This document shows positions 37,185 to 46,930 of a stretch of DNA of 58,105 bases, in pieces. The stretch covers positions 1 through 58,105 of the forward strand of contig CALAOT010000009.1 in assembly GCA_937889545.1 (NCBI GenBank), read 5' to 3'. Below the pieces are notes generated by a model that was not told the DNA's origin, ran no database searches, and was given only the letters and a program-made list of their open reading frames with translations. The stretch's first letter is position 1. Every line of letters starts with the position of its first letter. The translations under genes were made by a program, and so were the position numbers. The DNA is from an uncultured Opitutaceae bacterium (GTDB taxonomy: Bacteria > Verrucomicrobiota > Verrucomicrobiia > Opitutales > Opitutaceae).

Positions 37185-38132
37185 TCAGGCGCGGCGCGGC
37201 CCAATCGGATTGCCGCCGTTGGACGTCGCGAGCGCCTCGATTTCCTCCAGGCCGGGCGGGTCGTGGGCCATGGGGAAGCGCCGGCAGACGCATGCAGCGG
37301 TCGCTGCGGCAAACCGCACGATGCCTTCGTCACAGAATCCGCGGGAGGCGCCATGTATCACTGCGCCGCGAAACGCGTCGCCGGCGCCAAGCGTGCTCTT
37401 TGGGGCCACCTTGAAGGGCTTCATGCCGAGGATCTCCCCGCGCCCACGGGCGTAGAGGATCTCCTCAGCGCCGCAGGTGAGGATCACAAGGCCCGCGCTC
37501 TCCGCCGTGTAGAGCCGCAGCAGTTCCCCGCGGTTTGCCGCGGGAAAATGGCTGCGCAGAAACTCGTTCGAGACAACCGTCGCCGCGGCGCCTCGATTCA
37601 GGGCGCTGTCCGGAGCGCAATCAATCGTCACATACGGCCTGCCGAGCTCGCCGCAAAGCCGTCCGGCCTCCTCAGACTCGCCATCGAAGAAGGGGTCAAT
37701 GCCGACTATGTCGGCGCCCGCTATGTCGGCGCGCTCCGGCGCCGCCCAGCGCCGCGGCCCGCGGAAGTATTGCCCGAATCGGCCGAAGACCGTCCGCGAC
37801 CCGCCGCCAACCAGCACGGTGTCGGTTACGCCATCGTAAGACTCGTCATAGCGGAGGCCCGAGCAATCGATCCCCCTCGGCGCCAGAAACCCCAATACGC
37901 CGTCGCGCGTCTGTCTCCCCAGAAAGGGCCCCGCGACTTTCACGCGCTGCCCCCATCGCGCCAGCACAAGCGCAGAGTTGCCAGTCTCTCCCCCCGGCAC
38001 GACATGCGTCTCCTCGATTTCGCCATAGCCGTCCGGCTCCGGGTAATCCTTCGACAGCCGGTGAACGGTCGAAAGGACAATCATCCCGTAGAGGTAGACG
38101 TTCGCGGGATTAGGAAAGTGCGCAGTGGCCAT
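37185..38132 (-). CDS. PfkB-family carbohydrate/nucleoside kinase
   Basis: A 315-residue sugar kinase of the ribokinase fold. The N-terminal Gly-Gly motif is in THVVPGGETGNSALVLARWG and the catalytic C-terminal motif is STLGAGDAFRGAVIHG (Gly-Ala-Gly-Asp, with Asp as base). The substrate cannot be read from sequence. It is upstream of, and in the same direction as, the GltD-like gene, 159 bases apart. Confidence 0.85.
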   Translation of the reverse strand: MATAHFPNPANVYLYGMIVLSTVHRLSKDYPEPDGYGEIEETHVVPGGETGNSALVLARWGQRVKVAGPFLGRQTRDGVLGFLAPRGIDCSGLRYDESYDGVTDTVLVGGGSRTVFGRFGQYFRGPRRWAAPERADIAGADIVGIDPFFDGESEEAGRLCGELGRPYVTIDCAPDSALNRGAAATVVSNEFLRSHFPAANRGELLRLYTAESAGLVILTCGAEEILYARGRGEILGMKPFKVAPKSTLGAGDAFRGAVIHGASRGFCDEGIVRFAAATAACVCRRFPMAHDPPGLEEIEALATSNGGNPIGPRRA

Positions 38133-38276
38133 GGAAGCGGCCGACCCAGGTGATCCACGGGGCCGGTCGTGATGGAACGGCGGTGGGCAAAAGGCAGATC
38201 GGCAGGAGGACGCGCGCTGCGGGTGTTTCCGTTCCGGCCGATTTCCGATTCCCGCCGCAGATTCGGCGCCGAGCCC

Positions 38277-38852
38277 TCATGCCAGCCTTGGGCCGCCGCC
38301 CGCCGCGCCGGGCGGATAGGACCGCAGCACCAGCCAATTGATGAGCACGAGGATGGCGATCCCGGGCAGACCGGTCGCGACGCTCTGGACGGCCCACGCG
38401 AGCGGCTCGCGGCCGCCGTTCAATTCCGGGAACGCGGTCGCAGCCAATGCCGACCCCGCCTTGCAAAAGAGGAACGCCGGCGCGGCGAGGTACCAGCGCG
38501 GCCCCGACCGGGCCAGCAGCGCCCGAACGGCAAGGACAAAGACCACAAGCTCGACCGTCATCACGATCGCGCCGGTCGGCGCAGGATGTGACGTCAATGC
38601 CCAGTTGAGCCACGGCGCCAGCAGCGCGACCGCCGCCGCCGTCCCGGAGCGCCGCAAAAGCGACGCCAGGAGCGGGGCGTAGAAGATCGGCAGCAGCCTC
38701 GGGCCGAGCTGGGAGTCCTCGGGCACGGGGATCACGTGGATCATGAACGGGAACATCACCGAGAGGCACAGCAATATCCCGAGCTCCCGCGCCGTGGAGA
38801 GCGTGAGGAAGCGGAAAGGGCGGGCGGCGCCGGCGGAGGATGGCTCAGGCAT
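38277..38852 (-). CDS. Polytopic membrane protein resembling an ECF transporter S component
   Basis: A 191-residue protein with about five or six hydrophobic helices (ELGILLCLSVMFPFMIHVIP, ALLAPWLNWALTSHP with TGAIVMTVELVVFVLAVRAL, and a final IAILVLINWLVLRS). The order small loop, P-x-F-Y-A-P-L-L-A-S-L-L, then A-P-W-L…P-T-G-A resembles vitamin-uptake S components. No ECF ATPase is nearby, so the role is tentative. Start 38852 overlaps the methyltransferase stop by eight bases, so the two are co-translated. Confidence 0.45.
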   Translation of the reverse strand: MPEPSSAGAARPFRFLTLSTARELGILLCLSVMFPFMIHVIPVPEDSQLGPRLLPIFYAPLLASLLRRSGTAAAVALLAPWLNWALTSHPAPTGAIVMTVELVVFVLAVRALLARSGPRWYLAAPAFLFCKAGSALAATAFPELNGGREPLAWAVQSVATGLPGIAILVLINWLVLRSYPPGAAGGGPRLA

Positions 38853-39492
38853 GGCGGTCGACAGGGGGGCCGGCGAAAACGGGCGCGGGATGGACGGCCC
38901 GCGCCAGGAAGCGGTCGGCGCCGTCCTCGATCTCGACTTCACCGAGCCCGGCCCCGCGCAGGAGGCGATCCAGGACCCTCGGGGCCGGCAGGAGATGGTT
39001 GCGCAGGGAGGCGGGCCCCTGCCGATGGACGCCGTTGACGAAGCCGCGGCTGCAGGTGTGCGCGATCCAGAGCACCCCTCCCGGCCGAAGGGCCCCGGCA
39101 AGGCGGTACGCGGTGCGCTCCTGCGGCACGAGGTGGGGAAAGGCGTTGAAGCACACCACGTGCTCGAAGGAGGCCTGCGGGAGCGGCGCCGTCTCCATGC
39201 GGAAGGCATGCAGGGTCACGTGTGCGGGCATACCGCGCCGCGCCGCTGCCCGGATGAACTCCCGGGAAGCGTCGAAGGCCAGCACGCGGCCCTCCGGGCC
39301 CGTCAGCGCTGCCAGGATGACAGTGAGCCGCCCGGAGCCACAGCCGGGCTCGAGGACCCAGTCGCCAGGCCTTATCCCCCATCGGCGCACGAACTCATCC
39401 GTGATTCGCCGCTCGTTCGGGGTGAACGTGTACCATTGGGCATCGGCGGCCAGCGCATCAAAGCAGCGGACGGTCTCGGCGGTCATCGGCAC
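38845..39492 (-). CDS. Class I SAM-dependent methyltransferase
   Basis: A 215-residue enzyme with SAM motif I VLEPGCGSGRLTVILA near 46-60, the acidic motif II at RVLAFDAS and the post-motif FEHVVCFNAFPHL, as in UbiE/Methyltransf_11 proteins. The substrate is unknown. Coupled to an S-component-like membrane gene downstream and four bases after the aldo/keto reductase gene, it may belong to the same operon as the redox genes. Confidence 0.75.
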   Translation of the reverse strand: MPMTAETVRCFDALAADAQWYTFTPNERRITDEFVRRWGIRPGDWVLEPGCGSGRLTVILAALTGPEGRVLAFDASREFIRAAARRGMPAHVTLHAFRMETAPLPQASFEHVVCFNAFPHLVPQERTAYRLAGALRPGGVLWIAHTCSRGFVNGVHRQGPASLRNHLLPAPRVLDRLLRGAGLGEVEIEDGADRFLARAVHPAPVFAGPPVDRHA

Positions 39493-39495
39493 ATG

Positions 39496-40689
39496 CTAAC
39501 CGAGGATGACCGAGGCTTCGCGCATCAGCAACCCAATTGGCAGCCCGCGCGGGCAGGCGCGCTCGGCCGCTGCGTAGTCCACGAGAGGCAGCCGCGCCCT
39601 GACCTCCACCGGCAGTTCGGCGAGGAGCGAGCGCGCGTCCACCGAATCCCCGTAATGGCGGTGGTACATCAGGTCGCGCATGATGTCCGCCACCGGCACG
39701 GCGTTGCCGATCGTCGGCTCGCACAGCCGGCTGCAGCCGGCGCAATAGCCGGTCGCGGTCGCCGCGGCGTGCTGCTCCAGCGCGGCGCGGTCGGACTCGG
39801 CGAGGCTTGTGGCGTCCAGGGCCGCGGCAATGTTCTCATGGCAGAGCTTCAGGCTCGGCATCTGGACGCATGCGGTGGAGATCTGCGGATTCTCCATCAC
39901 GGCCTTGAGCTTGGCCTGCCCGGGCGTGAATCCGCGCGCCAGGAGCGGGGCCAGGATGGCCGCCTGCTCGGGCGTCTCGCGCCACTGCCACTGGCCCTGC
40001 GTCTTCATCGCGGTCAGGCCGATGCCCGCCGTCCCGCACGCGTCGATCGCCGCCATCACGTCGGGCTCGTGCATCGTGCGGTAGTTGTAGGTCATCAGGA
40101 TCCCGTCGATCCACCCGAGCTTGGCCGCCCCTTCGAGGCATTGCGCCACATTGCTGTGCGTGCTGAAGCCGAAGAACTTGATCTTTCCGTCCCGCTTCGC
40201 CCTCTCCGCAAACGCCCTCGCCTCCGGCGTGTCCACCTCTCCGATGTCGCCGACGGCGTGGGAGAGGAACAGGTCGACGTAGTCGACCTTCAGCCTGGCG
40301 AGGGACTCGTCGAGCGTTTGCCGGTAGTCCGGGCCGCGGCCCTTTGTGACTAGAAACAGCTCCTTGCGCGCCGACGGGTTCCTTTCCAGAAACATGCCGA
40401 TGCCGCGCTCGCTGCCCCCCTTGCCGTAGCCCGCGGCGGTGTCCCAGTAGGTCACGCCGCGGTCAAAGGCCTGGCGAAGGATGACCTGGTTATTGATGAT
40501 GTCGAACATGCAGCCGAGGCCGATGATCGGCACCTCCACTCCCGTCTTGCCGAATTTCCTCCGGGCGATGGCCTGCCGCGGCACGTCCGCCCCCCAGATA
40601 CGTGAGGACGCCAGAATGGCGCCCACGCCGATGGCCCCGGTCGCCGCAAGGAAATCCCGGCGGGAGATGGAATCTTTATTGTTTTTCAT
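39496..40689 (-). CDS. Tat-exported aldo/keto reductase with C-terminal Fe-S cysteines
   Basis: A 397-residue protein with twin-arginine signal SRRDFLAATGAIGVGAI at residues 9-25. The barrel shows IGLGCMFDI, YWDTAAGYGKGGSE (catalytic Asp/Tyr), LFLVTKGRG (catalytic Lys) and FFGFSTHSN. The C-terminus adds GYCAGCSRLCEP and later RACPRGLPI, a Cys set like that of ferredoxin-containing AKRs. An iron-sulfur AKR exported folded would need an electron donor; the polyferredoxin gene just upstream (14-base overlap) is the obvious partner. Confidence 0.8.
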   Translation of the reverse strand: MKNNKDSISRRDFLAATGAIGVGAILASSRIWGADVPRQAIARRKFGKTGVEVPIIGLGCMFDIINNQVILRQAFDRGVTYWDTAAGYGKGGSERGIGMFLERNPSARKELFLVTKGRGPDYRQTLDESLARLKVDYVDLFLSHAVGDIGEVDTPEARAFAERAKRDGKIKFFGFSTHSNVAQCLEGAAKLGWIDGILMTYNYRTMHEPDVMAAIDACGTAGIGLTAMKTQGQWQWRETPEQAAILAPLLARGFTPGQAKLKAVMENPQISTACVQMPSLKLCHENIAAALDATSLAESDRAALEQHAAATATGYCAGCSRLCEPTIGNAVPVADIMRDLMYHRHYGDSVDARSLLAELPVEVRARLPLVDYAAAERACPRGLPIGLLMREASVILG

Positions 40690-42238
40690 GGTGTAAAAGG
40701 ACGGCATGGCTCCGGTCGCGGGTCTCGTTGTCCGCGGTGACCCGGATGGCGCGCTGCCCGCTCATCGGGCACTCGTGCTCGCAGACCCCGCATCCGGTGC
40801 AGCGCGCGGGATCCACGACAGGCCGCTGCAGGCGCACCGTCGCTCCCTCCCGGATCGTCTGCTCGACCTCCTCCAGATGGATCGCCTTCGGCGAGACCGG
40901 GCAGGTTTCCTCGCAGACGATGCAAGGCCGCTCCATCGCCCAGGGCAGGCAGCGCCCGCGGTCGACAAACGCCAGGCCGATGCGGATCGGCCCCGCCGCC
41001 TCGAAGCCGCCGCGCCCGAGCTTCTCGTCGAGCGTGAGCGGCCGGATGGCCCCGGTCGGGCAGGCGTGGCCGCACGCGATGCAGTTGGACTGGCACCCGC
41101 TGGTGCCGATGCGGTTGTTGAGCGCCGGCGTCCAGAGCGCCTCCCATCCCCAGGAGAGCCCAGCCGGCTGCAGCACGTTGGTCGGGCAGACCCGGACGCA
41201 TTCGCTGCATTTCACGCAGCGCGCGAGGAACTCCTCCTCGGCAACGGCGCCGGGCGGCCGGATCATCCCCGCAGGCCAATCGTTAGCTGTCGCCCCTCCC
41301 AGGCGCGCCAATGGGACCACCGCAAGCCCCGCCGCGACCGAAATGACAAAGTCGCGCCGGGACATTCCCGGCGAGGTGATTTCACCGGCGGGCGACGGCC
41401 GCGGGCCGTAGGCTATTGGCTCCACCGAGGGGCAGTCGTCCAGGCAGTTCATGCACATCAGGCACTCGCTCGGGCGGATCGGCCCCATCGGATTGCAGGC
41501 GCCCGCGCAATTCAGGTCGCAGACGCCGCATTCCGTGCATTTCGCGCGCCGGGCCCCTATGCCCCAGGGGGAGACGCGGCCGATGACTCCGAGGAGCGCC
41601 CCGAGGGGGCAGATGAATCGGCAGTAGAACCGGGGGACGGCAACGTTAAGCAGCACAAGCGCGAGGAAGACGGCCCCGACCAAGCCCGCGCCGGAATAGA
41701 AACGGCCGGCCCCGGCCCAATTCCCCGCCGCCAGGTCCGCGACCGAGAGGACCGCCAGGTTGAAGGAGCGGTTCACGAGCGGGATCGGGTCGAGCAGGCC
41801 CGTCTGCAGCGAGCCGAGCATCATCCGGCCGACGGGAAGAAGGGCCGCCGCGAGCAAGGCGGCAAGCAGGCAGTACTTGACTGCCTGCGCGCGGTGGTAC
41901 CGGTTCGCCTCGATTCGCCGCTTCAGCGGCCGCGACCGCTGGGCCAGCCAGCCTACGAAATGATGAATCGAGCCAAACGGGCACACCCATCCGCAGAAGA
42001 CGCGCCCCAGAAGGATCGTGAGCGCGATGGTCGCGAAAGCCCAGAAAAGGCCCGGGAAGAGCGAACGCGTCGTGAGCGCCGTGCCCAGCGCGACCAGGGG
42101 ATCGAGCTCGAGAAACCACCGTATCGGCCAGCCGCGCCACTGCCACAGCCGGGTCCCGACGGTTGCGACGACGCACAGCCAGACGAACAGGGCGAAGAAG
42201 AAGGCCTGCGCGATGCGCCGTGCGGTCGTGATGCGCAT
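40676..42238 (-). CDS. NapH/NapG-like membrane polyferredoxin
   Basis: A 520-residue fusion. The N-terminal half is NapH/NosR-like: helices, GRVFCGWVCPFGSIHHFVGW, then FYCRFICPLGALLGV and KCTECGVCDLNCAGACNP. The C-terminal half is NapG/MauM-like, beginning with an internal Tat motif SRRDFVISVAAGLAVV, then KCSECVRVCPTNVLQP, NCIACGHACPTGA, CIVCEETCPVSP and CTGCGVCEHECPMS. Many 4Fe-4S clusters and a quinol-side membrane part suggest electrons pass from the membrane to periplasmic partners. No NapA is present. Start 42238 chosen over 42325. Confidence 0.82.
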   Translation of the reverse strand: MRITTARRIAQAFFFALFVWLCVVATVGTRLWQWRGWPIRWFLELDPLVALGTALTTRSLFPGLFWAFATIALTILLGRVFCGWVCPFGSIHHFVGWLAQRSRPLKRRIEANRYHRAQAVKYCLLAALLAAALLPVGRMMLGSLQTGLLDPIPLVNRSFNLAVLSVADLAAGNWAGAGRFYSGAGLVGAVFLALVLLNVAVPRFYCRFICPLGALLGVIGRVSPWGIGARRAKCTECGVCDLNCAGACNPMGPIRPSECLMCMNCLDDCPSVEPIAYGPRPSPAGEITSPGMSRRDFVISVAAGLAVVPLARLGGATANDWPAGMIRPPGAVAEEEFLARCVKCSECVRVCPTNVLQPAGLSWGWEALWTPALNNRIGTSGCQSNCIACGHACPTGAIRPLTLDEKLGRGGFEAAGPIRIGLAFVDRGRCLPWAMERPCIVCEETCPVSPKAIHLEEVEQTIREGATVRLQRPVVDPARCTGCGVCEHECPMSGQRAIRVTADNETRDRSHAVLLHHEKQ

Positions 42239-42242
42239 GGGT

Positions 42243-43246
<1,004 letters not shown>

Positions 43247-43250
<4 letters not shown>

Positions 43251-44251
43251 GGGTGCGCTCCGGATATCCGGCGGCTGAGGACGGCCAGCCAACGCTGCGC
43301 GGACTCCCGGTCGGGCGCCTGGTGCACCCCGGCGATGTACGGGCCCGCTGCAAACACCGCCTCGAAGCTGCCGCCCAGATCGAAGATCGCCGCCCCGGGC
43401 GGAGCGGGCGGAGCCGGGGTTTCCCTGCCGCCGCAGTCCGCCACGAAGAAGCCGCGGAGCTCGGCCGCAACCTTCGCCGCCTCATCCGGCGCGCCCCGGT
43501 TGGCGGCGAACAGGGTCACCTCGTTCCCGCCATCCCGATAGCGGGCCACAAAGACATTCTTCAGCCGGTCGAACCCGAACACGTCGGACGGCACGAGCGC
43601 GATGCTGCCGGCCACCAGCCCTTCCGGGGGGAAGAGAGCCTGCTCGGCGCCCATGTTCGCGTGCTCGGCCACCGCCGTCGCCCCCACATAGGCGCGCGCC
43701 ACGGTCTCCGCCGCCCGCCTCGCCGGGTCGGAGGAGTCGGAGCAGACGAGCTCGACGTAGTAGTTCCCGTGGACGAGGCAGAGCTCGTTGTCGGCCTCGT
43801 AGCTGTAATCGGCGATGCCTGCGTCCGCGGCATTGGGGCGCCTCTGCGAGCTGTAGACCGAGAAGGCGTTTGCCGGGAGGCCCATGTCGAACACGAGCAT
43901 CTCCATCCAGGAACCCGCGCCTCCGGCGAGGGCGACCCGCTGGTCCTTAAGCGAGACGAATCCGGCCGAAAGGTACAGGTCGGCCTTCCCGTCGATCTTG
44001 TCGGACAGCGTTCCCGGCGAAAACGCCTCCGCCCCGCTCATCGGCGACAGGCCGGCCGGCCATTTTTCCAGCAGACCCGGCATCGCCTGGGCGGGGGCGG
44101 CCGGCGGCACGCCCGCCGACATCATCACGGCCGGATCAAACCTGGTTTGCCGGATGCAGACGCCGGCCAAGACGGCGGCCAGCACCGCGAGAGAACAAGC
44201 GGCAATCGCCCTTTCGCCGGGGCCCGGGCTTCTCGCTTTGGAATGTTGCAT
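43247..44251 (-). CDS. Membrane-anchored periplasmic protein (DUF6599-like)
   Basis: A 334-residue protein with an N-terminal hydrophobic helix (AIAACSLAVLAAVLAGVCI) and a large periplasmic part. The segments GKADLYLSAGFVSLKDQRVA, EMLVFDMGLPANAFSVYSSQ, and CLVHGNYYVELVCSD resemble the DUF6599 proteins often found next to DUF362 genes. Start 44251 (MQHSKARSPG) is used instead of 44464. It is the first gene of a tightly overlapping operon running down to the aldo/keto reductase. Confidence 0.6.
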
Positions 44252-44628
44252 GCCGGAATGGGTAGCGATGCCATCCAATGCCCTGAGAACATACAGGCTG
44301 CCCGCGGCCGAAACGCCGCATGGTTTGCCAAAAGGACTGCATAAATTGGCCATGCAACGGCTCCCTCCCCGTGCACGTTGGCCGGGGTCTTCCCCGCGTG
44401 GGCGCGGGGCCGCGCGCCCGAGGCACCCGCGCCGCCCATAGGATGTTGCAAACATCGGAGCCAAGAACTAGTTGTGGCGTCGCAGTCCTCCATCCGGCAT
44501 CAGGTTTACCCTGGCCTGACGCATCGGGGGCGATGCCGTCCCCGCTCCATCGCTGCAATCCCTCTTCCTTCGACCCCTGCCTCCCGCCCCGCCCTGCGGT
44601 CAAGTTCAACCGCTCACCGATCGATACC

Positions 44629-46194
44629 ATGCGCACACCACCACGCCCCCGCCCTGAATTCAGAAGCGTACCAGCCCGATCCGCCTCCTGGCGCCGATCC
44701 CTTGTCTCGAGCGCGCCCTCGCTTGCGCTCCGGATGGCGGCCGCCCTCGCCCTGTCGGCCCCGCTTCTGGCGCCGGCCCAGGCGACTTCATTCTCCTCGC
44801 CGCTTTCGAATCTCGCCGAGCCGAGACCCGGCAGGGCCGTGCACGAGGGTTCGTGGGACAGGAACGACAAGAACAACGACTCAATCCCCGTCAAACCCGG
44901 CGAGACGGTGACCCTGTTCAACCACGAGGGCGCCGGCTGCGTCCACCGCTTCTGGGTGACCATATCGCCGAGGACCAACGTGGGCATCCTGAGCCAGGTC
45001 GTGCTTCGCATGTACTGGGACGGCGACAAGTACCCCAGCGTCGAGTGCCCGATCGGGGCGTTCTTCGGCGTCGGGTTCGGGGAGCAGAAGGACTACACGT
45101 CCCTGCCGCTCAACGAGAACTCGGGCGGGTACAACTGCTACTGGCCCATGCCGTTTCACAAGTCGGCCAGGTGGACGCTCACCAACGGATCAAGCACGCT
45201 GCTCGAGTCGTTCTACTACAACATCGACTTCACCTCGCTGGATTCCCTCCCGGCAGGCACCCGCCATTTCCACGCGCAGTTCCGAAGGGAGAACCCGACA
45301 ACCCCGGGCAAGAACTACACGGTCCTGGAGACCGCCGGGGAGGGCCACTATGTCGGGACCGCCCTCTTCATGACGGGCCTCACCATGGGCTTCCTCGAGG
45401 GCAACGAGATGGTCTACATCGACGGCGACGGAAAGCCGGCCATCGAGGGAACCGGAACCGAGGACTATTTCTGCTCGGGCTGGTACTTCGACCGGGGCCT
45501 CTACTCGGCCCCCTACCACGGGGTCGTCATCAAGGACGAGAAGAGGCCGCGGATCTCAGCCTACCGCTGGCACGTCGAGGACGCGATCCCGTTCACCAAG
45601 TCGATACGGTTCACAATCGAGCACGGGGCGGAGAACACGGTGCCGGCCGACTACTCCTCCGTCGCCTATTATTACCTCGCCGGCCCCTCCCCGGTGCCGC
45701 CCGCCCTCCCGCCCGACCTGCTTCCCTCGCACTGGGAGGCGCCGAACACGTTCGCGATCGTGGGTGCGATCGAGGCCGAGAACCTCCAGTCGTCGGCGAA
45801 GGCGACCAGCGGAGGGATTTGGGGGCACGACGTGCCTGCGTCGGACGACGGCGCCATCTGGTCCAACGGGGCCGTGCTCTCCTGGTACCCATCCCTTCCC
45901 AATGCGGAGCTTGTCTTGCAGATCCCGTGCCCCGCGGAGGGCGAATTCCATGTCGTGGCCCGTATGGCATGCGGACCCGATCAGGGCACGGTGCAATTCG
46001 TCCTCGAGGGCAACGCGGTCGGCGGCCCGATTGACCTCTATTCGCCCAAGCCGACGCCCAAGGAATTCTCCCTCGGCACGTTTGCACTGAAGGCCGGAAC
46101 CTTCCCGCTGACCATCAAGATCACGGGAAAGAACCCCGCATCGAGCGGCACAGTCGTTGGAATTGACGCCTTCCTGCTTAAGCCGCTGCAATAG
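44629..46194 (+). CDS. GH172 (DUF2961) exported glycoside hydrolase
   Basis: A 521-residue protein with a signal segment (LRMAAALALSAPLLAPAQA). The DUF2961 core spans about 40-350: FNHEGAGCVHRFWVTISP, the GAFFGVGFGEQ loop, NCYWPMPFHKSARW and the acidic motif IEGTGTEDYFCSGWYFD. GH172 enzymes act on fructofuranosides or arabinofuranosides. A carbohydrate-binding-like beta domain follows (about 380-521). Start 44629 leaves the signal at the N-terminus. It is divergent from the redox operon. Confidence 0.8.
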   Translation: MRTPPRPRPEFRSVPARSASWRRSLVSSAPSLALRMAAALALSAPLLAPAQATSFSSPLSNLAEPRPGRAVHEGSWDRNDKNNDSIPVKPGETVTLFNHEGAGCVHRFWVTISPRTNVGILSQVVLRMYWDGDKYPSVECPIGAFFGVGFGEQKDYTSLPLNENSGGYNCYWPMPFHKSARWTLTNGSSTLLESFYYNIDFTSLDSLPAGTRHFHAQFRRENPTTPGKNYTVLETAGEGHYVGTALFMTGLTMGFLEGNEMVYIDGDGKPAIEGTGTEDYFCSGWYFDRGLYSAPYHGVVIKDEKRPRISAYRWHVEDAIPFTKSIRFTIEHGAENTVPADYSSVAYYYLAGPSPVPPALPPDLLPSHWEAPNTFAIVGAIEAENLQSSAKATSGGIWGHDVPASDDGAIWSNGAVLSWYPSLPNAELVLQIPCPAEGEFHVVARMACGPDQGTVQFVLEGNAVGGPIDLYSPKPTPKEFSLGTFALKAGTFPLTIKITGKNPASSGTVVGIDAFLLKPLQ

Positions 46195-46236
46195 AATAAC
46201 GCCGGGGACACCGGGCCTGAGAATCCCTCCTTCCGC

Positions 46237-46274
46237 CGAATCCCAGCGCCGGTCCCCCGCGGGGCTGGGATTCG
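46237..46274. terminator. Hairpin between convergent GH172 and VOC genes
   Basis: Arms CGAATCCCAGC (46237-46247) and GCTGGGATTCG (46264-46274) are perfect 11-bp inverted repeats with a 16-base GC-rich loop, placed between two convergent gene ends. No T-run follows on either strand, so a bidirectional terminator or RNA 3'-end stabiliser is likely rather than proven. Confidence 0.55.
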
Positions 46275-46296
46275 AGGCGCGGCCCGGGCCGGACCC

Positions 46297-46659
46297 TCAC
46301 ATGGAGTGGAGCGCGATCCGGTTGCCCTCGGTATCGAGGAGAATCGCCCGGAAGCCGTAGGGCCCCATGGATTCCTTGGGCTGGAGGATCCTCCCTCCGC
46401 TCGGCTCCACCGCGTCGACGGCTTCGTCCATGCGGCCATGCACGTTGAGGTACACAAGGGGGCCATCGGTCGACGGCTTGATCTTGTCAGTCAGGTAGAG
46501 GCAGCCCCCCACCTCGCCGTCCTTGTGCGGCAACGTGCCGATCGTCATCCCGGGATACTCGTTCTTCTCGACCTCCATGCCGAGGATGGCCGAATAGAAT
46601 CGGATCGCACGATCCAGCTTCAGCACAGGGATGTCGACCCAGACGAATTGGTTGGCCAT
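46297..46659 (-). CDS. VOC (glyoxalase/bleomycin-resistance) family protein
   Basis: A 120-residue protein: MANQFVWVDIPVLKLDRAIR then FYSAILGMEVEKNEYPGMTI, and the second half YGFRAILLDTEGNRIALHSM. The paired beta-alpha-beta-beta-beta modules are those of the vicinal oxygen chelate fold, often metal-binding. Substrate unknown. Start 46659 gives the family N-terminus. Confidence 0.85.
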   Translation of the reverse strand: MANQFVWVDIPVLKLDRAIRFYSAILGMEVEKNEYPGMTIGTLPHKDGEVGGCLYLTDKIKPSTDGPLVYLNVHGRMDEAVDAVEPSGGRILQPKESMGPYGFRAILLDTEGNRIALHSM

Positions 46660-46809
46660 GGTGCCTGCTCCTTTTTCCCGAATGAATGGCCGGGGCGGCG
46701 CCCCGGCCGGGAACTGGACTAGGGTAGCGCCGCTCCGCAGGCGAGCAAGACTTTGCGGGCGCCGGCGCGGTTGCCACAGGATCCTTCCGGCGCTCAGAAT
46801 GTCATTTTC

Positions 46810-46843
46810 GTTAAAAACATCGTCGATTGTGCCATTTTTTACC
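46810..46843. promoter_or_regulatory. Operator-like site A, upstream of the ROK gene
   Basis: A 34-bp site: GTTAAAAACAT (46810-46820), a variable middle, then TGCCATTTTTTACC (46830-46843). The ends are inverted (GTTAAAAA against TTTTTTAC). It lies 87 bases before the ROK start. Sites B and C share this arrangement. Confidence 0.65.
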
Positions 46844-46930
46844 CGTGCTTGGGCCTGTAGGATGGGCCCTGTGAGATCACCCCGGCGCTGACTGGACTGG
46901 AACGGTTTTGCGCCGAAGGCCCGGCCGCTC